The notes beneath the pieces were generated by a model that worked only from the letters and a program-made list of their open reading frames with translations, had not been told where the DNA came from and did not search any database. From contig NZ_JALDUR010000005.1 in assembly GCF_023109675.1 (NCBI RefSeq), positions 1 through 64,000 of the forward strand: a stretch of DNA of 64,000 nucleotides. The letters are read 5' to 3'. The position numbers were made by a program, and so were the translations under genes. Within the stretch, counting starts at the first letter, position 1, and each line of letters begins with the position of its first letter. Below are positions 45,431 through 53,933 of this stretch, piece by piece. This stretch comes from Streptococcus parasanguinis. GTDB lineage: Bacteria > Bacillota > Bacilli > Lactobacillales > Streptococcaceae.

Positions 45431-46570
45431 ATGACACTAAAAGAAAATATTATCCAACTGGCGCATTCTATTGGGATTTCAAAAATTGGATTTACAACTG
45501 CTGATGACTTTGCTTATTTGGAAAAATCGCTCCGCTTGGCCGTTGAGGAAGGACGGAATTCTGGATTCGAGCATAAGAATATTGAAGAGCGCATCCAACC
45601 CAAATTAAGTCTCTCCTCCGCAAAGACCATCATCTCAATCGCTGTCGCCTACCCCCACAAACTCAAGCAACAACCTCAAAAAACAGCCTATAAAAGAGGA
45701 AAATTCACTCCAAACAGCTGGGGGTTAGACTACCATTATGTCCTTCAAGACAAGCTCAACCGCTTAGCTACTGGGATTGAAGAAATGACGCAGGATTTTG
45801 AATACAAGGGCATGGTCGATACTGGAGCATTGGTTGATACGGCTGTCGCCCAACGAGCAGGGATTGGCTTTATCGGAAAAAATGGCTTGGTCATTTCAAA
45901 AGAATACGGTTCTTACATGTTTCTGGGCGAATTGATTACCAACCTCGAAATCGAACCGGATCAGCCAGTCGACTATGGTTGTGGAGACTGTCGGCGTTGT
46001 TTAGATGCTTGCCCAACCTCCTGTTTAATCGGAGATGGCTCTATGAATGCCAAGCGTTGTTTGTCCTTCCAAACCCAAGACAAGGGCATGATGGACCTAG
46101 AATTTCGCAAGAAAATTAAAACGGTCATCTATGGATGTGACATCTGTCAGATTAGCTGCCCTTATAACAAAGGGCTAGATAATCCCTTGGCAACAGAAAT
46201 CGATCCTGATCTGGCTCATCCAGAGTTGATTCCTTTTATCGAACTGTCCAACGGTCAATTTAAGGAAAAATTCGGGAACGTTGCTGGAAGCTGGCGAGGC
46301 AAAAATATCCTCCAGCGCAATGCCATTATCGCACTAGCCAATGCCAATGACCGCTCGGCCATTCCTAAGCTCCTGAACATCATCGAAACTTCACAAAATC
46401 AGATTCATATTGCAACGGCTATCTGGTCTTTAGGGCAACTGCTCCGTGAAGTCACGCCGGACCTTGTTGAGCTCTTACGGAATATCAAACATCCGACGGA
46501 TGCCATCATAGAAGAACGAACTGCTTTCTTTGAAAAATTCAGTGTTCAAGCAGATTCACAGCTACAATGA
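45431..46570 (+). CDS. queG: Epoxyqueuosine reductase QueG
   Basis: 379 residues. It reduces epoxyqueuosine to queuosine in tRNA using cobalamin and two 4Fe-4S clusters. The cluster Cys residues are in CGDCRRCLDACPTSCL and CDICQISCPYNKG; a C-terminal HEAT-like region (about 305-365) binds tRNA. Start choice: the ATG at 45431 (MTLKENII) matches the family; the ATG at 45422 is possible, and a longer frame from 45284 lies inside manA. Convergent with the GNAT gene at a shared terminator. Confidence 0.93.
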   Translation: MTLKENIIQLAHSIGISKIGFTTADDFAYLEKSLRLAVEEGRNSGFEHKNIEERIQPKLSLSSAKTIISIAVAYPHKLKQQPQKTAYKRGKFTPNSWGLDYHYVLQDKLNRLATGIEEMTQDFEYKGMVDTGALVDTAVAQRAGIGFIGKNGLVISKEYGSYMFLGELITNLEIEPDQPVDYGCGDCRRCLDACPTSCLIGDGSMNAKRCLSFQTQDKGMMDLEFRKKIKTVIYGCDICQISCPYNKGLDNPLATEIDPDLAHPELIPFIELSNGQFKEKFGNVAGSWRGKNILQRNAIIALANANDRSAIPKLLNIIETSQNQIHIATAIWSLGQLLREVTPDLVELLRNIKHPTDAIIEERTAFFEKFSVQADSQLQ

Positions 46571-46606
46571 AAAAACACTAAGGTTGTATCCTTAGTGTTT
46601 TTTTAG
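46566..46606. terminator. Two-way terminator between queG and GNAT gene
   Basis: AAAAACACTAAGG and CCTTAGTGTTTTT form a perfect 13-bp stem around TTGTAT with T runs on both strands. It overlaps the end of the GNAT reading frame. Confidence 0.92.
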
Positions 46607-47218
46607 TTCCTTCAAGAAATACCAACTACCCATCTCTACTTGGTTAAAGCTAATCTCACTTGAATAGACTTCCTTGTAACCATTTTTCGTGTAAAAATAG
46701 ACATTTCCTTTGGTATTGGTATAAAAGGCTAGTTTTTTTCCTTGGATCTCTTCCAAGAAAGGCTCAATTCCTTCTGTCATAAAGCGACTGCCATAGCCCT
46801 GCCGTTGGTGTTTAGGGGCGACTGCGAGAAGCATCAAATACCAATCAAAGTCTACATTTTGCTCCAATTCCTTATCCGTGTCCTCCATAAATTTAAAGTA
46901 GGCCAACATATTTTTCAAGGAAATAAACTTGAGCAAACCAAATCCCCCATTTAAGAGATAGGCCCGAAAAGGAATCGGTCCCTTTTGCAACAAGGCAACT
47001 GCATAAATTTCATCATTTTTTTCTGCCACAAGGCAAATATGGTGCTTAAGAAAAACCTTTACCAGGATGCGCATCATTGCCTCAACAAAGGCAGGGTATT
47101 GCTTGGGATCACGCACCAAATCCTTGATAACTTTTAAAAATAGATAGTCCTCAAAAGCTGTACTGGCTACTCGAACCACCTGATCCAGATCTGCTTTTTT
47201 TGCTTTTCTGTACTTCAT
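46592..47218 (-). CDS. GNAT-family N-acetyltransferase
   Basis: 208 residues. Acetyl-CoA-binding core near residues 130-150 (LLAVAPKHQRQGYGSRFM) with the R/Q-x-x-G-x-G/A motif QRQGYG, and the later FYTKNGYKEV typical of the family. Substrate unknown. The C-terminal codons overlap the shared terminator. Transcribed alone. Confidence 0.87.
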   Translation of the reverse strand: MKYRKAKKADLDQVVRVASTAFEDYLFLKVIKDLVRDPKQYPAFVEAMMRILVKVFLKHHICLVAEKNDEIYAVALLQKGPIPFRAYLLNGGFGLLKFISLKNMLAYFKFMEDTDKELEQNVDFDWYLMLLAVAPKHQRQGYGSRFMTEGIEPFLEEIQGKKLAFYTNTKGNVYFYTKNGYKEVYSSEISFNQVEMGSWYFLKELKKH

Positions 47219-47301
47219 CTTCTCTCCTATTCTAAGTCCACTTTCCAGTATACACTATCCCTCGCTCTTAGACAAAGGTCAATTTTCAGCAATTTGTTCA
47301 T

Positions 47302-47817
47302 TCAAGCCAGCAAAAAGAGTCCTCCCCAGACGAGTCCCAATCCCCAAGCGACGAGGACATCCTTGGGATAATGAACCCCTCCAAGAACTCGAACAAGGGC
47401 TAATAGAAGAGATAGGAGCATGGAGCACATTCCTAGCGGAAGAGACAACTGACAGACACACATAGAAATAATAGTCGCCGAAAATACATGTCGGCTAGGA
47501 AAGGAATGTCCGGATGAATTCTTTTCTAATAAGGGTTGAATCTCCCATTTTTCATAAGGTCTTGGAACATTGACCCAATGACGAAAGAGGCTAAACAAGA
47601 CAAAACCCGAAGCAGGGATCCAGATAAAAGGCCAGATTTCTCCCATTGAAGTTTTCTTTAAAAACAGCCAACAAAAGACCAGGCCGTAGATGCCTGGCAT
47701 GGCGAACGTCAGGATTCGATTCATCCTTTGAAGAACCTGCACACGACGTGGCTTTCTCGTAAAAGGCAGGGTTAGCCAACGATAAAATTTCAGATAATCT
47801 TGAAGATTGGGCTTCAT
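47302..47817 (-). CDS. PAP2-family membrane phosphatase
   Basis: 171 residues with five to six helices and the three acid-phosphatase motifs: a short KxxxxxxRP-like segment near VNVPRPYEKWE, SGHSFPSRH, and RVLGGVHYPKDV. Family members dephosphorylate lipid phosphates such as undecaprenyl pyrophosphate or phosphatidylglycerophosphate at the membrane's outer face. AGGAG upstream of 47817 sets the start. It has its own consensus promoter. Confidence 0.88.
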   Translation of the reverse strand: MKPNLQDYLKFYRWLTLPFTRKPRRVQVLQRMNRILTFAMPGIYGLVFCWLFLKKTSMGEIWPFIWIPASGFVLFSLFRHWVNVPRPYEKWEIQPLLEKNSSGHSFPSRHVFSATIISMCVCQLSLPLGMCSMLLSLLLALVRVLGGVHYPKDVLVAWGLGLVWGGLFLLA

Positions 47818-47855
47818 GTTGGCACTCCTGTCTATCATCTCGTTTTTGTACTACT

Positions 47856-47885
47856 AGTATACGCGATCCTAAGAAAGCCTGTCAA
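47856..47885 (-). promoter_or_regulatory. PAP2 gene promoter
   Basis: TTGACA (47880-47885), 18-base spacer and TATACT (47856-47861) on the minus strand, about 40 bases before the start codon. The -35 lies within a GCCTG/CAGGC hairpin. Confidence 0.75.
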
Positions 47886-48000
47886 GCCAGGCTTCTTTTT
47901 TATCCTCTCTTTCTTCTTTTTAACATTAGAAGCGATCTATTTTTGACGCTTTGTCATTTTTCTGTACCTAAGAATCGTCTTTCCCATCCCTTCTTCCAGC

Positions 48001-48053
48001 ATAAAAAATAGGATAGAAGCACATAGAATTGCCTTCTATCCTATTTTTTTACT
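48001..48053 (-). terminator. Terminator of the rcrRPQ-like operon
   Basis: AAAAAATAGGATAGAAG and its perfect complement pair around a 12-base loop with flanking T runs. It lies about 30 bases past the rcrQ stop. Confidence 0.93.
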
Positions 48054-48082
48054 TTACATTTCACAAGCCTTGTATCTTGATT

Positions 48083-49843
48083 TCATGCTACTTCTTCTGT
48101 GAATTGACTATTGTAGAGATCGGCATAGAAGCCATTTTGGCTCATGAGTTCTTGGTGGTTTCCTTGCTCGATAATATTTCCATCTTTCATCACGAGAATC
48201 AGATCCGCATTGCGGATAGTGGACAAGCGATGGGCGATGACAAAGGAGGTCCGGCCTTCCATGAGTTTGTCCATGGCTTTTTGAATCAACTCTTCTGTAC
48301 GGGTATCGACAGATGAGGTTGCTTCATCCAAGATGAGGAGCGGGGCATCCTTCAAGAGGGCACGCGCAATGGTCAAGAGTTGCTTTTGACCGACGGACAA
48401 GGTGACAGAATCATCTAGCACGGTGTCATAACCATTCGGCAAGGTCCGAATAAAGTGATGGACCCCAACCGCTCGGGTTGCCGCTTCGACTGCTTCATCT
48501 GAAATATCGGTTTGATTAAAGACTAAGTTTTCCCGAATGGTCCCTTCAAAGAGCCAGGTATCTTGTAAGACCATCGAAAAAGCATCATGAACTTCTTCGC
48601 GACTCATGGCCTTAGTATCCACACCATCGATGGTAATTTTACCAGCTTGAATGTCGTAAAAACGCATCAAGAGATTGACCATGGTGGTCTTACCTGCGCC
48701 TGTTGGACCAACAATGGCTACTTTTTGCCCAGGCTTCGCTTCAGCAGTAAAGTCATGGATAATGGTCTTGTCTGGTGAATAACCAAAACGAACATGCTCA
48801 AAGGTAACATGACCTTTTGGCGATTCCAATTGGCGAATTTTTTGGGATTCGTCTTCCATTTCTTCTTCGTCTAAGAATTCAAAGACACGCCCCAAAGCAG
48901 CACTGGCCGATTGCAATTGGGTAATTCCTTGGGCCATTTGACCAATTGGTTGGGTAAAGATGCGGACATAGGTCATAAAGGCCACAATGGTCCCGATGGT
49001 AATGTCCCCATTAATGGTGAGGACAGCCCCAACGATACAGACCATGACATATCCGAAATTCCCTACAAACTGCATCAAGGGCATCATGATCCCAGAGAAG
49101 AATTGGGATTTCCACATGCTATGGTACAAATCTTGATTGATGGTATCAAAATGATTTTTGGCTTGGTGACGGCCATTGTAGGAAATGACGATATTGTGGC
49201 CACTATAGATTTCTTCAACATAACCTGAAACTTTGGCAAGGTTGTCCTGTTGTTGCTTAAAGAGAGGCTGGCTCTTGACCATAATGATGCTGGAAAGAGC
49301 AAAACCTGCAAAGACGGACACAATCGCTGTCACCGCCAAGTGCCAGTCCGTCTTAAACATCATAAGGATGGAGCCAATCAATAAGACAATAGAAGAGACC
49401 ATTTGAACCAAGCTTTGGTTAAAGGATTGGGTCATCAAATCCACGTCATTGGTCACACGAGACAAGGTATCTCCTTGTTCATGGCTATCAAAATATTGGA
49501 GGGGCACGCGATTGATCTTCTCAGCAATGGCATTGCGCAAGCGTTCTGCAAAGCGCTGAATCATGGTTGAGATAATGAAACTACTGCTGTAGGACACCAG
49601 TGCTCCAACTCCATAAAGGATGGCTAAGGTCAGGGCAATCGAAGTGATCTTATCAATATCAATGGCGCCTCCCATCCCTTTTGTAATGGTATCTGTAATT
49701 TCTTTTAACTTATCCGGTCCAATAACCGTGATTACACTCGATACGATCGAAAAGAGGATAGCAATTAGGAAAAATAGGTGGAAGCCCTTCAAATAGGGAG
49801 AAAGTTGGCTCCAAAGGGATGTTTTTTGTTTTGTCTTATGCAT
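48083..49843 (-). CDS. rcrQ: Heterodimeric ABC exporter subunit, RcrQ-like
   Basis: 586 residues: six helices (about 20-310) followed by an ATPase domain with Walker A GPTGAGKTT, an unusual signature LSVGQKQLLTIARALL, and Walker B LLILDEATSSVD with the catalytic Glu. The signature departs from SGGQ (SVGQ), while Walker B is intact; its partner shows the opposite, as in heterodimeric exporters. Start 49843 follows AAGGAGG and overlaps the partner's stop by eight bases (ATGCATAA); the longer frame to 49906 is read-through. The MarR-ABC-ABC layout matches S. mutans rcrRPQ, tied there to stress and competence. Confidence 0.88.
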   Translation of the reverse strand: MHKTKQKTSLWSQLSPYLKGFHLFFLIAILFSIVSSVITVIGPDKLKEITDTITKGMGGAIDIDKITSIALTLAILYGVGALVSYSSSFIISTMIQRFAERLRNAIAEKINRVPLQYFDSHEQGDTLSRVTNDVDLMTQSFNQSLVQMVSSIVLLIGSILMMFKTDWHLAVTAIVSVFAGFALSSIIMVKSQPLFKQQQDNLAKVSGYVEEIYSGHNIVISYNGRHQAKNHFDTINQDLYHSMWKSQFFSGIMMPLMQFVGNFGYVMVCIVGAVLTINGDITIGTIVAFMTYVRIFTQPIGQMAQGITQLQSASAALGRVFEFLDEEEMEDESQKIRQLESPKGHVTFEHVRFGYSPDKTIIHDFTAEAKPGQKVAIVGPTGAGKTTMVNLLMRFYDIQAGKITIDGVDTKAMSREEVHDAFSMVLQDTWLFEGTIRENLVFNQTDISDEAVEAATRAVGVHHFIRTLPNGYDTVLDDSVTLSVGQKQLLTIARALLKDAPLLILDEATSSVDTRTEELIQKAMDKLMEGRTSFVIAHRLSTIRNADLILVMKDGNIIEQGNHQELMSQNGFYADLYNSQFTEEVA

Positions 49844-51638
49844 GTTCCAACTCCTCCTTAGACAATTGTGAATAGGCAATTTCTTGATAGACTTCATTGG
49901 TCGCAAGCAATTCCTTGTGGGTGCCTTGACCGACGACCTTCCCTTGATCCAAGACCAAAATCAAATCCGCATCCATAATGGTCGAAATCCGTTGGGCAAC
50001 GATCAATTTGGTCGTATCTGCCAGCTCTTCTTTCAGAGCTTGTCGCAGGATCCGATCCGTTTTGTAATCAAGGGCTGAGAAGGAATCATCAAAGATGAGG
50101 ATCTCAGGCTTACGTGCAAGGGCACGCGCAATGGCCAAACGTTGACGTTGTCCTCCAGAGAAGTTGCTTCCTCCTTGCGCTACTTCTGTATCCAAGCCCT
50201 TCTCTTTTGTGGCAACAAACTCTTTGGCTTGGGCCAATTCAAGGGCTTTCCAGATGGCTTCATCCTCTAATTTTCCTTGACTACTTTCTCCAAATTCCAT
50301 ATTGGAGCGAATCGTGCCGCTAAAGAGCACTGCTTTTTGGGGAATGTAGCCGACTTTATTGTTCAATTCTTGGTGGCTATAGTCCTTGACATTCACCCCA
50401 TCCACTAAGATCTTTCCTTCTGTCGCATCGTAAAAACGTGGAATTAAATTGACCAAAGTGGATTTACCAGAACCAGTTGATCCAATGAAGGCAACGGTTT
50501 GTCCTTTCTGAGCTGAGAAGGTCACGTGCTCAATCACAGCACGGGAAGTCCGTCCATAGCGGAAGGAAACATCTTGGAATTCTACACTTCCTTTTTCTCC
50601 AGACTCAGTCTTGGACTCAGATGGAAAATCAACAGACGGCTCTAGAGCCAAGACCTGATTAATCCGTTTTGCGGATACTAAGGCACGAGGCAGAATAATC
50701 AAGATGGCCACCATCATCATAAAGCCAATGACAACCTGCATGGCGTAAGAGGAGAAGGTGATCATATCGGAGAAGACCTTGGTCCGATCCGCTAATGCAG
50801 GACTGGTGAAGATCTTTGTAGGATCTTTTGGCATGGCGATATCATTGATCAAGTGCGCCCCAATCCAGTAGATAGCAAGGGTCAAACCACTTGATACCAC
50901 TGTCATGACAGGGTTCATCAAAGACATCAAACGATAAACAAAGAGATTTAGACGGGTTAAGCCCTTGTTTTCAGCCTGGAATTTCTCATTTTGATAAGCT
51001 TCTGCATTGTAGGCGCGAACCACTCGCACCCCAGTCAAACTCTCCCGTGTCGTCGCATTCAAAGCATCGGTCAAACCTTGAACCTTTTGCTGGCGCGGAA
51101 AGGCAATAAGAACCAGAACAGAGAGAAGAATCAAGACCATCAAGACCGCAATCCCAACAGACGTTGTCCAGGCACTGCTCTTCCCCCAAATCTTGGTCAG
51201 AGCCCAAATCGCCATAATGGGACCACGCGTCACAACTTGCATCCCCATGACAATCATAATTTGTAACTGGGTCAAATCATTGGTTGTACGAGTCAAGAGA
51301 GAGGGAACGGAGAATTTCTTGATCTCGGCATCAGAGTAATCCATCACTTGATGGAAAATCTCTCCTCGAAGTCGCGTCGTAAAGCTGGCAGCGACTCTTG
51401 AAGCCAAAAAGCCCACAAAAACTGCCATCAAAAAGCTTCCAAAAGAGAAGAGCAACATCTTGCTTCCCGGATCCATAATATCAGAAACCTTGGTCCCATC
51501 CTTGGCTAAGAGGGTCGTGATATCGGATAAGTATTCAGGAGTCTTTAAATCCATCCAAACAGCCAGACAGATAAAGACCGTACTAAGGGCAATCATGCCC
51601 CATTCTTTGGCAGTTAACCGCCGAAATATATTGATCAT
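49836..51638 (-). CDS. rcrP: Heterodimeric ABC exporter subunit, RcrP-like
   Basis: 600 residues: six helices then an ATPase domain with Walker A GSTGSGKST, a regular signature NFSGGQRQRLAIARALA, but Walker B LIFDDSFSALD, in which the catalytic Glu is replaced by Asp. That is the degenerate half of a heterodimer with the downstream subunit. Substrate is unknown; drugs or peptides are usual. It overlaps the regulator's stop by four bases and the partner's start by eight. Confidence 0.88.
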   Translation of the reverse strand: MINIFRRLTAKEWGMIALSTVFICLAVWMDLKTPEYLSDITTLLAKDGTKVSDIMDPGSKMLLFSFGSFLMAVFVGFLASRVAASFTTRLRGEIFHQVMDYSDAEIKKFSVPSLLTRTTNDLTQLQIMIVMGMQVVTRGPIMAIWALTKIWGKSSAWTTSVGIAVLMVLILLSVLVLIAFPRQQKVQGLTDALNATTRESLTGVRVVRAYNAEAYQNEKFQAENKGLTRLNLFVYRLMSLMNPVMTVVSSGLTLAIYWIGAHLINDIAMPKDPTKIFTSPALADRTKVFSDMITFSSYAMQVVIGFMMMVAILIILPRALVSAKRINQVLALEPSVDFPSESKTESGEKGSVEFQDVSFRYGRTSRAVIEHVTFSAQKGQTVAFIGSTGSGKSTLVNLIPRFYDATEGKILVDGVNVKDYSHQELNNKVGYIPQKAVLFSGTIRSNMEFGESSQGKLEDEAIWKALELAQAKEFVATKEKGLDTEVAQGGSNFSGGQRQRLAIARALARKPEILIFDDSFSALDYKTDRILRQALKEELADTTKLIVAQRISTIMDADLILVLDQGKVVGQGTHKELLATNEVYQEIAYSQLSKEELEHA

Positions 51639-52081
51639 TCCTCGCTCCTTTTTTTCATATTCTCATAAAATTGATGCATGACCCTGAAAAAGATGGCCAA
51701 TTCTTCTTCTGATACACCAGCCATCATATCCTGGTCCACTTCTTCAAAGAATTGTTTCATGTCATTCAATTTATCTTTTACACTGTCTGTTAGGTAGACA
51801 TACTTGGCCCGTTTATCGGTTGGACTAGGCTCTAGATAAATAAAGCCATTTTTCTCCATGCGCTTGATCAGGTTACTCGTCACGGATTTTGAGATATGAA
51901 GTTCCTGCTCAACATCCCGAATCAAGGTCACTTTCCCCTCCTTTTCACGATGAGATAAAAAGCCCAATACCTGACCTTGGGGTCCTGCGCTAAATTCAAG
52001 CCCTCTCTTCTTGGCCTCTCTTTCTACCATGAGGTGAATGAGATGACCGATTTTTTTAAATTCTAGTAAAGGTTTGTCCAT
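51635..52081 (-). CDS. rcrR: MarR-family regulator, RcrR-like
   Basis: 148 residues with a MarR winged helix: GQVLGFLSHREKEGKVTL, then LHISKSVTSNLIKRMEKNGFI (recognition helix) and the wing SPTDKRAKYVYLTD. It heads the two exporter genes with a four-base overlap. Start 52081 has GGAGG 5 bases upstream; the ATG next to it (52084) is too close to that site. A pair of AGTTCTC/GAGAACT half-sites over its promoter suggests it represses the operon. Confidence 0.9.
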   Translation of the reverse strand: MDKPLLEFKKIGHLIHLMVEREAKKRGLEFSAGPQGQVLGFLSHREKEGKVTLIRDVEQELHISKSVTSNLIKRMEKNGFIYLEPSPTDKRAKYVYLTDSVKDKLNDMKQFFEEVDQDMMAGVSEEELAIFFRVMHQFYENMKKRSEE

Positions 52082-52091
52082 CATTTCCTCC

Positions 52092-52159
52092 AAATAGTTC
52101 TCTTAAGAATTTTAAAGTTACTATGAGAACTATTTTAACACAAAAAAGATCCCTGTCAA
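52092..52159 (-). promoter_or_regulatory. rcrR promoter and MarR-type operator
   Basis: The promoter is TTGACA (52154-52159), 16-base spacer, TAAAAT (52132-52137) on the minus strand. AAATAGTTCTC (52092-52102) and GAGAACTATTT (52125-52135) are perfect inverted repeats; the second overlaps the -10. A similar half-site, AAGAACTA, lies at 52175-52182. Confidence 0.75.
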
Positions 52160-52216
52160 GAAAAAAGTTTCCATAAGAACTAAAAAAAGGAGCCGAATCG
52201 ACTCCATCCTTCATCT

Positions 52217-52627
52217 TTAGATAATAATGCCTTCTAGATGATCCATTTCATGCTGACAGATCTGGGCCGGAAAGCCTGACAAATGAATTGTTTTTGCTTT
52301 CCAATTCATATCTCGATAGGCCACTGAAATCTCCTCATAACGAGTGGTCGGCCGACTCCCCACCAAGGACAAGCATCCTTCCTCTGTTTGGTAAGGCTTT
52401 TTCTTTTCAAGGAGAACCGGATTAAACAGGACCAAATTTTCACTTCCCATTCGGATGATAATCGCTCGCTTTTTCACCCCGATCATATTGGCTGCTAAAC
52501 CGACACACTCAAGGAGATGAGCATTTAAGGTGTCCTGCAAATCCAAAGCCAAGGTGCGATCCTCAGGTGTCGCTTCTTCTGACTTTTGACCCAAGAATAA
52601 GACATCTTTTACAATATTCTTTTTCAT
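52217..52627 (-). CDS. Peptide deformylase-like protein, altered motif 1
   Basis: 136 residues, shorter than the ~200 of the housekeeping enzyme. Motif 2 EGCLSL and motif 3 QICQHEMDHLEG, with the metal Cys and two His residues, are present. Motif 1 reads GLAANMIG instead of GLAAPQIG, so the Gln that steadies the reaction intermediate is replaced by Met. It is a streptococcal second deformylase type; activity is uncertain. Start 52627 is set by homology and GGAAGGAA upstream; a longer frame to 52795 only translates the repeat. The repeat copy starts 34 bases before the gene, so any promoter is very close to or inside it. Confidence 0.85.
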   Translation of the reverse strand: MKKNIVKDVLFLGQKSEEATPEDRTLALDLQDTLNAHLLECVGLAANMIGVKKRAIIIRMGSENLVLFNPVLLEKKKPYQTEEGCLSLVGSRPTTRYEEISVAYRDMNWKAKTIHLSGFPAQICQHEMDHLEGIII

Positions 52628-52661
52628 TCCTTCCTCACTTCTTGATAGATAGACGAAAGAA

Positions 52662-52836
52662 GAGAGTGGGACAGAAATCGGTAATTCGTTAGAATTGGAT
52701 TTCATCGTCCCACCTCCGCACAGTTGAGTAGGGCTGTAAAAGCTGATGAAATCGGCGTAGTAGAGCCCACTCAACCACTGCGTCTTGCTCGACAATCCAA
52801 AAATAATTGAGAGGCTAGGACTTTTGTCCCAGCCTC
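52662..52836 (+). repeat. Dispersed ~175-bp structured repeat, copy 4
   Basis: Same element as at 16953. It has two point changes of its own (AATTGGATTT in the first stem, ATCGGCG in the second). It occupies most of the gap between the deformylase-like gene and scrK. Confidence 0.92.
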
Positions 52837-52874
52837 CTCGCTCTTGTTTCTAACCTCTAAGAGACAATTGCTGC

Positions 52875-53774
52875 TTATTTTTTAAGCTTTTCGCTCACTT
52901 CTTTTGCAAGGACAAAGTTCCCCAAGGTCGCTGAACCATTGCCGGCAACTGCAGGTGTCACAATATAATCTCTCACATCAGGTACAGGGAGGTAACCGTT
53001 CAAGAGGGCAGTAAATTTCGTGCGAACACGATCTAACATATGTTGTTGAGCCATGACTCCTCCTCCAAAGACAATGACGTCTGGGCGGAAGGTAACTGTC
53101 GCATTCACTGCTGCTTGTGCGATGTAGTAGGCTTGAATATCCCATACATTGCTGTTGAGTTCAATGTTTTCCCCACGAATACCCGTACGAGCTTCGAGAC
53201 TAGGACCAGCCGCAAAACCTTCCAAACAGCCATTGTGGAAAGGACAAACACCCTTGAATTCTTTTTCCACATCCATTGGGTGTTGGGCCACATAGTAGTG
53301 TCCCATTTCTGGGTGCCCAGCTCCCCCGATAAACTCACCACGTTGGATGACACCAGCTCCGATTCCTGTTCCGATTGTATAGTAAACCAAGTTTTCGATA
53401 TGACCACCCGCATTGTTGCGTGCGACCACTTCTCCATAGGCAGAACTATTCACATCTGTTGTGAAATAGATAGGTACATTCAAGGCACGACGGAAGGCCC
53501 CAACGATATCTACATTGGCCCAATTTGGTTTTGGAGTCGTTGTGATGAAACCATAAGTGTTTGAATTTGGATCGATATCAATTGGTCCAAATGAACCAAT
53601 CGCAAGCCCAACTAGATCCTCAAATTTTGAGAAAAATTCAATACACTTATCAATCGTCTCAATTGGCTTGGTTGTTGGAAATTGTACTTTTTCCACAACA
53701 TTATAGTTTTCATCACCAACCGCACAAACAAATTTTGTACCGCCAGCTTCCAAACTTCCATATAATTTTGTCAT
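52875..53774 (-). CDS. scrK: Fructokinase, ROK family
   Basis: 299 residues. ATP-dependent kinase for the fructose released from sucrose-6-phosphate. Motifs: SLEAGGTKFVCAVGD (phosphate loop), the ROK signature around GIGAGVIQRGEFIGGAGHPEMGH, and the zinc-binding HPMD...CPFHNGCLEG. Short spacing and strand place it after scrA, separated by the scrA terminator, so it may have its own weak promoter in the AT-rich gap 53775-53880. Confidence 0.93.
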   Translation of the reverse strand: MTKLYGSLEAGGTKFVCAVGDENYNVVEKVQFPTTKPIETIDKCIEFFSKFEDLVGLAIGSFGPIDIDPNSNTYGFITTTPKPNWANVDIVGAFRRALNVPIYFTTDVNSSAYGEVVARNNAGGHIENLVYYTIGTGIGAGVIQRGEFIGGAGHPEMGHYYVAQHPMDVEKEFKGVCPFHNGCLEGFAAGPSLEARTGIRGENIELNSNVWDIQAYYIAQAAVNATVTFRPDVIVFGGGVMAQQHMLDRVRTKFTALLNGYLPVPDVRDYIVTPAVAGNGSATLGNFVLAKEVSEKLKK

Positions 53775-53882
53775 GTTGGCTCCTTTTTTATTATGAAAAA
53801 TATCCTGTATTTATTATAGCATATTTTGTAGTCAATCTTTTTCTCTTCTCTAAAGAAAAAACACACTTTTTTTGAGAAATAA

Positions 53883-53922
53883 AATTCAAGGACTGGAGAT
53901 GATAGACCAGTCCTTGAAAACT
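53883..53922 (-). terminator. Terminator of scrA
   Basis: TTCAAGGACTGG and CCAGTCCTTGAA form a perfect 12-bp stem around a 10-base loop, followed on the minus strand by TTTTATTTC. Confidence 0.92.
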
Positions 53923-53933
53923 TATTGTTTCGA

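Noticed and set aside
47868-47903. Plus-strand terminator-like hairpin (AAGCCTG/CAGGCTT with T run)
   Set aside because: No plus-strand gene precedes it; the minus strand uses the same bases as the -35 of the PAP2 promoter. Left as a note only.
52217-52795. 192-residue deformylase with an N-terminal extension
   Set aside because: The extension is encoded by the 175-bp repeat (the same peptide appears from copy 2 at 28711), so it is not part of the protein.
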